Source of the DNA: a virus
Direction: 5' to 3' (one strand)
Length of the DNA stretch: 44,228 nt
IMG/VR virus record: IMGVR_UViG_3300046715_000089
Span: 1 to 44,228 of that record
Both the position numbers and the translations under genes were made by a program. Shown in pieces: positions 1 to 7,065 of the stretch. The notes under the pieces are model-generated. The model did not search any database. It was not told the DNA's origin and saw only the letters and a program-made list of their open reading frames with translations. The number at the start of each line of letters is the position of its first letter. The stretch's first letter is position 1.

Positions 1-38
1 CGGGCCCCGCGGCCCACATAGAAGAGAAGGAACCCCTC

Positions 39-329
39 ATGAACAAGAAGGAATTTACCGCCAAGGTCGCCGAGCGCGCCGGCATCACCCAGAAGGCCGC
101 CGAGGCGCACGTGGCCGCGTTCTTCGGCGTCCTCATGGACACCGTCGCGGCCGGCGAGAAGGTCACCATCACCGGCTTCGGATCCTGGGAACGCGTCCAG
201 CGTCCCGCCCGGGACGCCCGCAACCCGGCCACCGGCGGCACCGTGCACGTCCCGGCGACGTTCGTGCCGAAGTTCAAGGTCGGCGCCGAGCTGCGCGCGG
301 CCGTCAAGGCCAACCGGCCTGCCGCCTGA
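39..329 (+). CDS. HU-family nucleoid-associated DNA-binding protein
   Basis: A 96-residue protein of typical HU length. It has the helical dimerisation half (start MNKKEFTAKVAERAG) and the beta-arm region with RPARDARNP and GGTVHVPA, matching the RxxRxxRNPxTG signature of the DNA-wrapping arms. HU bends and compacts DNA and assists recombination and replication initiation. The ATG follows an AAGGAA ribosome site. It heads the + strand transfer-like module, so it is probably a mobile-element HU rather than the main housekeeping copy; that is inference from context. It lacks the lysine-rich C-terminal tail of the long actinobacterial HU form. Confidence 0.92.
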   Translation: MNKKEFTAKVAERAGITQKAAEAHVAAFFGVLMDTVAAGEKVTITGFGSWERVQRPARDARNPATGGTVHVPATFVPKFKVGAELRAAVKANRPAA

Positions 330-344
330 TCCACCTGACGACCC

Positions 345-370
345 GGCCGGCCCGTACCCCTGGGCCGGCC
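345..370 (+). terminator. Hairpin after the HU gene
   Basis: A perfect 9-bp inverted repeat, GGCCGGCCC (345-353) and GGGCCGGCC (362-370), with an 8-nt loop. It has no U-tract, as is common in high-GC actinomycetes. It lies between the HU stop and the AAGGAG of the next gene, so it may partly terminate HU transcription or stabilise its mRNA. Confidence 0.5.
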
Positions 371-391
371 ACACGACGCAAGGAGCTTCCC

Positions 392-616
392 GTGTCTCTC
401 CTCCCACGTAAGGCCCAGATCGCGCGCCTCGTGAAGGCGTACGAGGACCAGGACGAAGGCTTCGCCACATCCAGCAAGGCCGAGCGACGCGGCGCGGCGG
501 CACTCAGGCGGGTACGCGACAACAGCACCGGCGGAGAGATCGCCCGTGCCCATCAGGAGTACCGCAAGCGGCACGGCTACCGACCGCGAATGGGCGATGA
601 CGGCTCGCGCGACTGA
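392..616 (+). CDS. Small basic hypothetical protein
   Basis: A 74-residue protein starting at GTG, 6 nt after an AAGGAG ribosome site (380-385). It is rich in Arg, Lys and Ala with a helical pattern, and has no recognised domain or membrane segment. It sits between the HU gene and the membrane-protein genes in the same direction with short gaps, so it is probably co-transcribed with the transfer-like module. Function unknown. A nucleic-acid-binding accessory would fit the charge, but nothing specific supports that. Confidence 0.7.
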   Translation: MSLLPRKAQIARLVKAYEDQDEGFATSSKAERRGAAALRRVRDNSTGGEIARAHQEYRKRHGYRPRMGDDGSRD

Positions 617-649
617 CGACCAAGCCAGAACGACACAAGGAGCACCACC

Positions 650-1096
650 GTGAGCTTCGCCAGACTCGGCGGCGTCGCCGCCCTCCTGCTCACCAGTCAT
701 GAGATCGGCGACCAATGGGTCCAGACCCACCACCAGGCGCTCACCAAGGGCCGCGACGACTGGACGGGCCGCGCCGCCTGTGCCCGGCACGTCGCCGGCG
801 TGACCGCAGTGCACGGCCTCGCGCTCGCCGCAGGGTGTGCTGCCGCCGGCGAGCGCCTGCGCCCGGGACGTGTTGCCGCCGGTCTGGCCGTCATCGCGGC
901 CTCGCACTACTGGGCCGACCGCCGCATGACCCTCGCGGGCCTGGCCGACCGGCTCGGCAAGGGCGAGTACTACCGGCTCGGCTCACCGCGGCCGGACCGC
1001 GACGACAACGTCACGACCGGCACTGGCGCCTACCAGCTCGACCAGGCGTGGCACGCCGGATGGATCGCCGTGGCCGCCTGCATCATCGCCCGCTGA
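650..1096 (+). CDS. DUF3307-like membrane protein of mobile elements
   Basis: A 148-residue protein, GTG start after AAGGAG. Residues about 15-35 carry HEIGDQWVQTHHQAL, followed by a conserved His in ARHVAGVTAVH, then SHYWADRR and a C-terminal YQLDQAWHAGW. This spaced His/Asp pattern around hydrophobic helices resembles DUF3307-type membrane proteins, which I know from actinomycete plasmids and AICEs. There appear to be three or four membrane segments. It lies directly upstream of the DUF2637 and FtsK genes, so a role in the transfer module (Spd-like spread function) is plausible but unproven. The match is from memory of the family. Confidence 0.65.
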   Translation: MSFARLGGVAALLLTSHEIGDQWVQTHHQALTKGRDDWTGRAACARHVAGVTAVHGLALAAGCAAAGERLRPGRVAAGLAVIAASHYWADRRMTLAGLADRLGKGEYYRLGSPRPDRDDNVTTGTGAYQLDQAWHAGWIAVAACIIAR

Positions 1097-1119
1097 CCTG
1101 ACCAAGGAGCACACCCCTC

Positions 1120-1773
1120 ATGCACACCGACGACACCCCCGCCGCGGCCACCACGCCGCCGGGTGCCGGACTGCGCCGGATCACGGCCGCCGTCGTCGTG
1201 CTCGTCGCCGGCATCGCAGCGATCGTCTCCTACCGCCACGGTCTCGAAGTCGTCCAGGCGGCCGGGGAGACCGGCCGGGTGGCCTACCTTGTGCCCGCCT
1301 CGGCCGACGGCGTCATCTTTGCCGCCTCGATGGTCATCCTGGCCGCTGCGAAGAACCACACCCGCGTACCCCGTCTGGCCGTCGTCGGCCTGGCGTTCGG
1401 GATCGGCGCCACCCTGGCCATGAACGTGGCCGCAGGCGCCCGCCACGGACTTGCTGGGGCGCTGGTCAGCGCCATGCCGGCGGTGGCCTTGGTGCTGGCC
1501 TACGAACTGCTGATGATCCTCGTGCGCGGCGGTCAGCCGAAGAAGCCGACCGGCCAGGCCCCGGCCATCGACCAGCCGTGCCCACACGGGGTGGCCGCGA
1601 ATCCCGACGAGGCGATCGTGAACCGGTGGCTGCACGGTCGGGACTGCGAGGGCGAGGCGCCGTCGCGCCGCCAGCTCGCGGCCGACTTCGGCGTGCACCG
1701 CGACAAGGTGGCCAAGCTGGTCGCCCCGCACGACGTGCCGCAGCCCTCGCTCAATGGATCGGGGCCGGCGTGA
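1120..1773 (+). CDS. DUF2637 membrane protein with C-terminal winged helix
   Basis: A 217-residue protein, ATG after AAGGAG. Residues about 20-130 form four hydrophobic helices containing SYRHGLEVVQ and LVPASADGVIF, typical of DUF2637 proteins that accompany FtsK-type Tra genes in Streptomyces AICEs and plasmids (sometimes annotated SpdB-like). After a loop, residues about 165-205 (VNRWLHGRDCEGEAPSRRQL, then VHRDKVAKLV) read as a helix-turn-helix. The stop overlaps the next start as GTGA, so it is translationally coupled to the translocase. Likely role: a partner of the conjugative translocase at the membrane or in plasmid spreading between hyphal compartments (family knowledge plus context). 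Confidence 0.8.
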   Translation: MHTDDTPAAATTPPGAGLRRITAAVVVLVAGIAAIVSYRHGLEVVQAAGETGRVAYLVPASADGVIFAASMVILAAAKNHTRVPRLAVVGLAFGIGATLAMNVAAGARHGLAGALVSAMPAVALVLAYELLMILVRGGQPKKPTGQAPAIDQPCPHGVAANPDEAIVNRWLHGRDCEGEAPSRRQLAADFGVHRDKVAKLVAPHDVPQPSLNGSGPA

Positions 1774-3923
1774 CGGACCTGTACGGCAACCTCCGGCACC
1801 TGCGTCCAGCAGAGCCGTCGGACGGCGAGCCCGCCCCGGAGGATGAGCCGGGGCGGGACCTCGCCGTACCAGGACCGGATGAGGTGGCCGTGCGCGCGGA
1901 CGAGGCGGTCGTCGCGTGGGAGGAGCCGCTCCCGCCGCCCGCCATCCCCCGCATCGTGAACATCATCGTCATCCGCACCCGCGAGGTAGCCGCCCACAAC
2001 AGCACCCGCGCGGTCGTGCGCGAAGCCGCCTACGTGCCCGTCGGCGCCGGCGTCCTGCTGAAGCGGCTGTGGCGCGCGAAGACCAACAGCCTCCACGAGC
2101 AGATGATCCGCGCCGCGATGGCCGCGGGGAACTGGGAAGAGGTGAAGGAGTGGGAGGCCCGCGGCGAGCAGGCCCGCGAGCGCCGCTACCGCCGCCGCAT
2201 GGCCATCCTGGAGGCGCCGGTCACGCTCGCCAAGGGATTGGTCGTCACCCTGGCCACGGTCGTCGGCCTGCTGCTGCTGATCGGCATCACCCTCGCGGTC
2301 GCGAACCATGACCCGCACGAGATCCGGCAGACGTTCGTCACCGTGTCCAACGGTGTCCGTGACCTGGTCACACTCCTCGCGATCGTGTGGGGACCGCTCG
2401 TCCTCCTCGCACCCTGGCTCGGCATTGCCGCGCTGTGGCACGTCGGCCGTAGCTCCGGCGCCGGGCCGGCCTGGCTGCAGGTCGCCGCGGAGGACGAGGA
2501 CGTCGACATCGATGAGACGACGATCGCCCGTGCGCTGGAGGCCTTGGGGATTCCGCAGGTCACGCGGTATCTGAAGCAGGGTCTGCCGCTGAAGTTCATC
2601 ACCATCCCGCGCCGTGATGGCCGCGGTACGCACGCGGTCGTACGGCTGCCCGATGGTGTGACCGCCGACCGGATCGCCCGCCGGCGCGCCGACTTCGCGA
2701 CGACCCTGCACCGGCTCTCCAAGGAGGTCTGGCCGATGACCGGCAGCGAGGCCGGGGTGCTGGATCTGTGGGTCGCCGACAAGGGCGCGCTGGCCGAGGG
2801 CGCCGGGCCGTACCCCCTGCTCACGGAGGGGAAGGTCGACGTCTTCAAGGGCGTACCGCTGGGCAAGACGCTGCGCGGTGACCCGATCCTGGCGCCGGTG
2901 ATGGAGCGCAACACCATCGCCGGAGGAATGCCGGGTCAGGGCAAGTCCAGCGCCGCCCGAGCGCTGCTGGCCGGTGCCGCACTGGACCCGTTCGCAGAGA
3001 TCCGCATCGGCGTACCCGACTCCAACTTCGACTTTGAGCTGTTCAAGCCGCGGTGCTCCCGGTACGTCATGGGCGCCGAGGACGAACAGATCGAGGAGAT
3101 CCTCCACGATCTGCGGGACCTGTATGCCGAGGTCCAGACCCGCGGGCAGATCCTCATCGAGCAGAAGGAGCCCGCGGTCACCCGGCGTCTTGCCGAGGCC
3201 GGGATTGGGCTGCATCCGCTGTTCTACCTGCTGGAAGAGGCGCACATCGCCATCCAGCACAAGCAGTACGGCAAGGAAATCTCCCAGCTCCTCATCGACA
3301 TCGTGAAGCTGGGCCGTAAGCGCGGCATCCACCTGATCGTGTCCACGCAGGCGCCGACGAAGGACTCGATGCCCCGCGACGTCACGAGGAACTGCTCCAA
3401 CGGCATCGCGTTCGCCGTCGGTGACCACGTGGCGAACGATGCGCTGCTGGGCCAGGGCGCCTACTCGGCCGGCCACCGCGCGACGGAGCTGATCCCCGGC
3501 GTGGACAAGGGCACCGCGGTGTGCAAGGGCCTGTCCGGTGAACGGTCGGACATCGTGCAGGCGTACTTCATCGCGATCGAGAAGGGCAACGACCAGCTCA
3601 CGCCCATCATCGAGCGGTCGCTGAAGCTCATCGCGGACCTCGGCCACCCCGTGCCCGGCAAGGGCGGACCGCGGCGGGTCGCACAGCGGGACCTGCTCGA
3701 AGACCTTGAGGCGGCACTCGGCGAGGAGACCGTTCCTGCGGCGGACGTCCCGGCGCTCCTGGCCCGCCACGCGCCCGGCTGGGCGCCGTACCGGCGGATG
3801 TCCGGCAAGGCCCTCAGGGATCGCCTGGCGCGCGAGTACGGGGTGAAGGTGCCGTCGACCGACAACCGCTGGTGGATCAGCCCGGCCCTCATTGCTGATG
3901 CGCTCGCGCGACGAGCGAATTAG
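1770..3923 (+). CDS. FtsK/SpoIIIE-type conjugative DNA translocase (Tra-like)
   Basis: A 717-residue ATPase. I chose the GTG at 1770 because it overlaps the upstream stop (GTGA); the frame stays open upstream but only inside the DUF2637 gene. Two membrane segments lie near residues 150-178 and 200-222. A Walker A motif, GGMPGQGKSS, is near residue 385 and a Walker B, FYLLEEAH, near 485-492, followed by the FtsK-like GRKRGIHLIVSTQAP. The C-terminal about 60 residues look like a winged helix (ending WWISPALIADALARR), as in Tra proteins that read short clt repeats. Known homologues (pSAM2 TraSA, pSVH1 TraB) pump double-stranded DNA between mycelia. It is unlikely to be the chromosomal FtsK: it lacks the long multi-pass N-terminus and sits in an AICE-like cluster. 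Confidence 0.9.
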   Translation: MTDLYGNLRHLRPAEPSDGEPAPEDEPGRDLAVPGPDEVAVRADEAVVAWEEPLPPPAIPRIVNIIVIRTREVAAHNSTRAVVREAAYVPVGAGVLLKRLWRAKTNSLHEQMIRAAMAAGNWEEVKEWEARGEQARERRYRRRMAILEAPVTLAKGLVVTLATVVGLLLLIGITLAVANHDPHEIRQTFVTVSNGVRDLVTLLAIVWGPLVLLAPWLGIAALWHVGRSSGAGPAWLQVAAEDEDVDIDETTIARALEALGIPQVTRYLKQGLPLKFITIPRRDGRGTHAVVRLPDGVTADRIARRRADFATTLHRLSKEVWPMTGSEAGVLDLWVADKGALAEGAGPYPLLTEGKVDVFKGVPLGKTLRGDPILAPVMERNTIAGGMPGQGKSSAARALLAGAALDPFAEIRIGVPDSNFDFELFKPRCSRYVMGAEDEQIEEILHDLRDLYAEVQTRGQILIEQKEPAVTRRLAEAGIGLHPLFYLLEEAHIAIQHKQYGKEISQLLIDIVKLGRKRGIHLIVSTQAPTKDSMPRDVTRNCSNGIAFAVGDHVANDALLGQGAYSAGHRATELIPGVDKGTAVCKGLSGERSDIVQAYFIAIEKGNDQLTPIIERSLKLIADLGHPVPGKGGPRRVAQRDLLEDLEAALGEETVPAADVPALLARHAPGWAPYRRMSGKALRDRLAREYGVKVPSTDNRWWISPALIADALARRAN

Positions 3924-4033
3924 GTGATGCGCGATGCGGAACACCATGCCTGGAGGGCGCCAGAGCAGGCTTTGCCGGGGGTTCCGTTCACGTAATTTTC
4001 ATCATTTTCGCAGGTCGGGGGCTGTCGGCCAGC

Positions 4034-4070
4034 GAATTACAAACCTAATCCGCTTTGACGGATGTAATTC
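4034..4070. repeat. AT-rich nested inverted repeat downstream of the translocase
   Basis: GAATTAC (4034-4040) pairs with GTAATTC (4064-4070). Inside it ATCCG (4048-4052) pairs with CGGAT (4059-4063) around a 6-nt loop, leaving AAACCTA bulged on one side. The surrounding stretch (about 3985-4075) is clearly more AT-rich than its neighbours. It lies in the 166-nt gap between the translocase and the next gene. It could be a protein-binding site (clt or att) or a structured leader; nothing decides between these. Confidence 0.5.
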
Positions 4071-4089
4071 CCCGTGGGAAGGCCTTCCG

Positions 4090-4287
4090 ATGCCCTCGAC
4101 TGTCGCCCTGATCCTCGCCATCGCTGCCCCGCCCGTGATCAGTGCGTGGCTGTGGCCGTTCGCCAAGTGCCGGTCCTGCCGCGGCTCCGGGAGAAGCGTC
4201 GGCAGCAACCGCCACCGCTGGGGAACGTGCAGGCGATGCGGCGGCGCGGGCAAGCGGACCCGGCTCGGCGCACGGCGGCAGGGGTGA
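4090..4287 (+). CDS. Small membrane-anchored DnaJ-type zinc-motif protein
   Basis: A 65-residue protein with one N-terminal hydrophobic segment (residues about 3-22), then CRSCRGSGR and CRRCGGAGKR. These are two CxxCxGxG half-sites that would form one DnaJ-type zinc ribbon. I start at ATG 4090 after GGGAAGG; the frame is open farther upstream but that part looks non-coding. Similar tiny proteins follow FtsK-type Tra genes in AICEs, as far as I recall. Function unknown, possibly an accessory of the transfer machinery. Confidence 0.65.
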   Translation: MPSTVALILAIAAPPVISAWLWPFAKCRSCRGSGRSVGSNRHRWGTCRRCGGAGKRTRLGARRQG

Positions 4288-4385
4288 CCGAAGAGACCCA
4301 GCCCACACCCCTTGTGTCCAGAAATAGACAGAGCGGCCGGCGTCCGCGACGGAAGCTGGCCCCATCACCCACGAAGGAGCACCCG

Positions 4386-4544
4386 ATGAAGCAGAAGAAG
4401 TTCGAGGACGAGCCGCTGACGCCCCGCGAGATCGAGATCTTGCAGAAGACCGCGTTCGAGATCGCCCGGAGGAAGGACAAGCGGGCCGAGGGCAACATCA
4501 CGAGCCGCGTCGACTCCATGCTCGACGGGATGAACGACGACTGA
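4386..4544 (+). CDS. Small charged hypothetical protein
   Basis: A 52-residue protein, ATG 4386 preceded by AAGGAG at good spacing. It is very charged (start MKQKKFEDEPLTPREIEI) and predicted helical, with no membrane segment or known domain. It is the last + strand gene before the convergent terminator, so it marks the end of the left module. The longer open frame from 4074 overlaps the previous gene and is not used. Confidence 0.6.
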   Translation: MKQKKFEDEPLTPREIEILQKTAFEIARRKDKRAEGNITSRVDSMLDGMNDD

Positions 4545-4559
4545 TTCCGCGCACGCAAA

Positions 4560-4624
4560 GAAGCCCCCGCCCTCCCGGCGAACCATTTCCCATCAGGAAA
4601 CAGTTCGGGGAGGGCGGGGGCTTC
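4560..4624. terminator. Strong bidirectional terminator between the transfer-like and phage modules
   Basis: A 17-bp perfect stem, GAAGCCCCCGCCCTCCC (4560-4576) with its complement at 4608-4624. The loop itself holds smaller pairs (GAAC/GTTC and TTTCC/GGAAA). It sits exactly where the + strand module and the - strand phage late operon converge, and its symmetry would stop transcripts from both sides. Confidence 0.85.
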
Positions 4625-4652
4625 CTCTTGGGGGGACCCTGCCGGGGCAGGT

Positions 4653-4826
4653 CTACGGGCGCCGAGCGGCGGCCGGGGTGTTGGGGACGAGGAGCACCAG
4701 CGCGGCACCGACGGCAGCGATGACCGTGTTGAGGACGAGCTCGGCCGTGCCGTGCAGCAGCCCGGACGAGGCCACGACGCCGGCGAAGGCCAGGGCCGCG
4801 GCGTAGAACTTGGCGTACTTGCTCAT
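4653..4826 (-). CDS. Small two-segment membrane protein, holin-like
   Basis: A 57-residue protein starting MSKYAKFYAAALAFAG, with two hydrophobic stretches (about 8-24 and 30-48) and a short basic tail. The ATG follows AAGGAGA at ideal spacing. Actinophages often carry this kind of 55-60 residue membrane protein (grouped as DUF7439 in my memory) beside the lysin genes, so a holin or holin-accessory role is a fair inference. It is the last gene of the late operon, separated from the lysin by the hairpin at 4848-4871. Confidence 0.75.
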   Translation of the reverse strand: MSKYAKFYAAALAFAGVVASSGLLHGTAELVLNTVIAAVGAALVLLVPNTPAAARRP

Positions 4827-4847
4827 GGGGGTCTCCTTGAAGGTGAG

Positions 4848-4871
4848 CTTTTTGCGCGGTCGCGCAAAAAG
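4848..4871. terminator. Hairpin with T/A flanks between lysin and holin-like gene
   Basis: A perfect 10-bp stem, CTTTTTGCGC (4848-4857) and GCGCAAAAAG (4862-4871), with loop GGTC. The five As and Ts within the stem make it read like a compact bidirectional intrinsic terminator. Placed between two - strand genes, it would lower expression of the 57-residue membrane protein relative to the lysin. Confidence 0.65.
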
Positions 4872-4876
4872 GCAGG

Positions 4877-5908
4877 TCAGTAGCTGAACAGGGCGGCCTT
4901 GGCCATGCAGCCCTGCACGGTCACCGCCTTGTCGGTCGCGTTGTAGACGCGGAGGCGGAGCCGGTTCGTGTCATCCAGCCCGAACTGCCCGCCGAGCTCC
5001 GCCCGGACCACACCGGCCGCGTCAGCGGTGTAGGTCAGCCGCCACGCGTCATCGATGAACACGCCCTTGTCGGTGACCCGAGTCCACGCCATGTCGAGCT
5101 TCTCGCCGGCGGTCAGGCCGTGCAGCTCGAAGATCGCGTCGCAGGTCGCCCAGTACTTGGCCGTGGCGATGACGACGGACAGGCCGGCCTCGCCATGCAG
5201 CTTGTGCTTGTCGCTGAACTCCTTGGTGAACTTGACGTCACCGCTCTTGCCTGCGGCGATGACCTGCGGCGTACCGGTTACGCCGAGGCTGCTGACCTGT
5301 GCCATGTCGTCCTCCTGGATGTTGGGGCCGGCACCCACGCGCCACTGCCCGTAGTCGGCCTTCGTGGCCCGGTCGTAGTCGCAGCCGACGCCGCCGAGCG
5401 TGTGGTTGTTGGAGTACTGCTGGAGCTGCGCGTCGTCGTGCCAGCGGCCACCTGACCACGCGTAGGTCTGCCAGCCCCATGCGGCGTGCCCGCTGTCCAT
5501 GGCGCGTTGGACCGGCCCGTAGCCGCCGTAGATCCCGACCCGGCCCTCGCCGAGCACACTGGCGGCGCCGTCGAGGTAGGCGTTGATCGCGGCCTGCTGC
5601 CCGCTGGAGGCGTCCCAGTCGACGGCGAAGTAGATCGGGCGCCCGGAGGGCATCCCGCACGCCTGTGCCTGCATCTGCGCGTCGATGGCGTCGGCCACGC
5701 CCGCTGTACGGCCGTCCAGGGACCGCTTCGCGGTGGTCTCCCAGACGACCACAATCCAGATCCCGGCGTTGCTCAGCGCATGCGCCTCGGCCGAGGTGAG
5801 GTTCTTGGTCGGACTGTGCGACAGGTATCGGCAGACGAACTTGACGCCGGCGGCCTGTAGGGCGGCGATGCCCGGCCGGCCGAAGGCGTAGTCGATTCCC
5901 TCAGGCAC
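4877..5908 (-). CDS. DUF1906 glycoside-hydrolase-like lysin with separable C-terminal domain
   Basis: A 343-residue protein. Residues 1-195 match the DUF1906 (Rv2525c-like, GH25-related TIM barrel) fold: GIDYAFGRPG at the start, FVCRYL, PIYFAVDWD around residue 90, and CDYDRA near 180. Such domains in actinophages act as peptidoglycan glycosidase-like lysins. Residues about 202-343 are a separate beta-rich domain beginning MAQVSSLGVTG. Directly before that Met is a textbook ribosome site, AGGAGG with a 5-nt spacer, so a free 142-residue C-terminal protein (4877-5305) is probably also made. The gene start overlaps the end of the CHAP gene by 8 nt, implying coupled expression. The glycosidase activity is inferred from fold family, not shown. 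Confidence 0.8.
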   Translation of the reverse strand: MPEGIDYAFGRPGIAALQAAGVKFVCRYLSHSPTKNLTSAEAHALSNAGIWIVVVWETTAKRSLDGRTAGVADAIDAQMQAQACGMPSGRPIYFAVDWDASSGQQAAINAYLDGAASVLGEGRVGIYGGYGPVQRAMDSGHAAWGWQTYAWSGGRWHDDAQLQQYSNNHTLGGVGCDYDRATKADYGQWRVGAGPNIQEDDMAQVSSLGVTGTPQVIAAGKSGDVKFTKEFSDKHKLHGEAGLSVVIATAKYWATCDAIFELHGLTAGEKLDMAWTRVTDKGVFIDDAWRLTYTADAAGVVRAELGGQFGLDDTNRLRLRVYNATDKAVTVQGCMAKAALFSY

Positions 5909-6401
5909 CGAGGCTCACCACCATGGCCAGATCGTCGTCGCCTGCGACGTGCGGCCACCAGTTGGCGAAGCCGGTCACCTGGGAGTCCCACGGGCGCGTC
6001 ACGAGCTCGTACCGGTTGTTGTGGTTGCCCTCGTAGACCTTCAGGGTCCGGCCGCTGACCGACTTGACGATTCCAACGTGGTTGTCTTCCGGCCCGGTGC
6101 CGCGCCAGTTGTAGAACACGATCTTGCGGGATCCGGCGTTGCCGTCGACCAGCCCCAGGGCCCTCAGACGGTTGTGCATGTTCTGCACATAGGCGTCGGA
6201 CTTGTGCAGGCCACCGATCGCGTCCAGCCCGCCAGGAACATCGCTGATGCACTTCAGTACTGAGGCCGCGCACCAGTCGGCGGCGGCGTAGACGCTGGTC
6301 TTCGGCGCCTGCGCGTCGAGCCACTTTCCGAACTCGGTCGTACCGTTGGCCGCCTCGTGCTTGCCGAGCTGGGCCTCGCAGATGTCGAGGATGTCGATCA
6401 C
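5901..6401 (-). CDS. CHAP-type peptidoglycan hydrolase (endolysin)
   Basis: A 166-residue protein with the CHAP (NlpC/P60-related) pattern. The nucleophile Cys is in ADWCAASV (residue about 44), the His in DNHVGIV (about 107), and YEGNHNN follows. CHAP domains cut peptide cross-links of the cell wall. It has no signal peptide, so it would need the neighbouring membrane proteins for release. It lies upstream of, and overlaps, the DUF1906 lysin, giving a two-enzyme lysis cassette that would attack peptide and possibly glycan bonds. Confidence 0.8.
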   Translation of the reverse strand: MIDILDICEAQLGKHEAANGTTEFGKWLDAQAPKTSVYAAADWCAASVLKCISDVPGGLDAIGGLHKSDAYVQNMHNRLRALGLVDGNAGSRKIVFYNWRGTGPEDNHVGIVKSVSGRTLKVYEGNHNNRYELVTRPWDSQVTGFANWWPHVAGDDDLAMVVSLGA

Positions 6402-6793
6402 CGGCTACCTCCTAGGGATAGGCACGCGTTCAGTGCGAGCACGGACAGCCCCACACCGCACCGCGCCGTAGGCGGCGGGGACGTGGGCCGCGGTGACGGG
6501 CCGGACGGGACACCCGGGCCGGGGCGTTCCCCTGCCGCTGAGACGCCCTGTGAGCGCGCGCCCTGGGCTACGACCACCGTGGCGGCAGGCCGGGGCTGAG
6601 CGTGTGCGGTAGTGGCCCTGCCTGCCGGGGCGGGGGCGTGGGTCACGGTGACGGTCGGGCCCGGTCGCGCCGCTGCGGTGACCGGGCCGTGGCCGGAGGA
6701 GACGAGTGCCACCGTCAGCGCCGCGACGCCGGCGGACAGGGCGATCGGCCCGCCGTGTTCGGCGCCGCTCTTCAGTGCGGCCGAGATGTTCAA
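6398..6793 (-). CDS. Pro/Ala-rich single-pass membrane protein of the lysis cassette
   Basis: 131 residues from a TTG start that overlaps the upstream stop (TTGA) and follows AAGGGGAG. One membrane helix lies at about residues 16-35 (PIALSAGVAALTVALVSS), then a long Pro/Gly/Thr-rich, low-complexity region and a hydrophobic C-terminal tail with two Cys. The ends overlap the genes on both sides, placing it firmly in the lysis cassette. It could be a holin partner or a wall-spanning accessory similar in role to spanins, but there is no homology basis for this. An upstream in-frame extension would overlap the previous gene and lacks a ribosome site. Confidence 0.6.
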   Translation of the reverse strand: MNISAALKSGAEHGGPIALSAGVAALTVALVSSGHGPVTAAARPGPTVTVTHAPAPAGRATTAHAQPRPAATVVVAQGARSQGVSAAGERPGPGVPSGPSPRPTSPPPTARCGVGLSVLALNACLSLGGSR

Positions 6794-7065
6794 TGCGCTC
6801 CCCTTGCAGTCAGGTACGCCGCGACGGCGCCCAGCACGACGGCGAGGACCATCTGGGTCAATCCGAGCAGCCACGTGCGGTTGCCGCTGGCCTTGCTGGT
6901 GTCGTCGTCCTGGAGCCGTTTGATGCTGCCCCGGTCGGCGTCCCGTTCGGCAACGTAGACGTCCTTGCGCAGGTACTCCTCGCGGACTTCCCGGCGGAGG
7001 TCGCGCTGGTCGGCGTCGAGGCGGTCGATGTCACGGGCGCGGGCGCAGGTTCGCTCATCGGTCAC
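6790..7065 (-). CDS. Coiled-coil/one-TM holin-like protein
   Basis: A 91-residue protein: residues 10-58 are highly charged and heptad-like (DRLDADQRDLRREVREEY), and residues about 64-87 form one membrane helix (LLGLTQMVLAVVLGAVAAYL). This layout matches XhlA-like or actinophage coiled-coil holin-type proteins found just before lysins. It overlaps the next gene by 4 nt and abuts the fibre gene. Most likely it takes part in membrane permeabilisation. Confidence 0.65.
   Translation of the reverse strand: MTDERTCARARDIDRLDADQRDLRREVREEYLRKDVYVAERDADRGSIKRLQDDDTSKASGNRTWLLGLTQMVLAVVLGAVAAYLTARGAH

Noticed and set aside
1578-1769. Upstream extension of the translocase gene
   Set aside because: Lies entirely in the DUF2637 coding region in another frame; the GTG at 1770 overlaps the upstream stop in the usual coupled way.
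1533-3947. 804-codon open frame on the - strand opposite the translocase
   Set aside because: Mirror of the FtsK-like gene caused by high GC; low-complexity Arg/Asp/Gly product, no family, no ribosome site.
4560-4624. Long hairpin as an attachment site or small regulatory RNA
   Set aside because: Position exactly between convergent operons and the 17-bp perfect GC-rich stem are explained by bidirectional termination.
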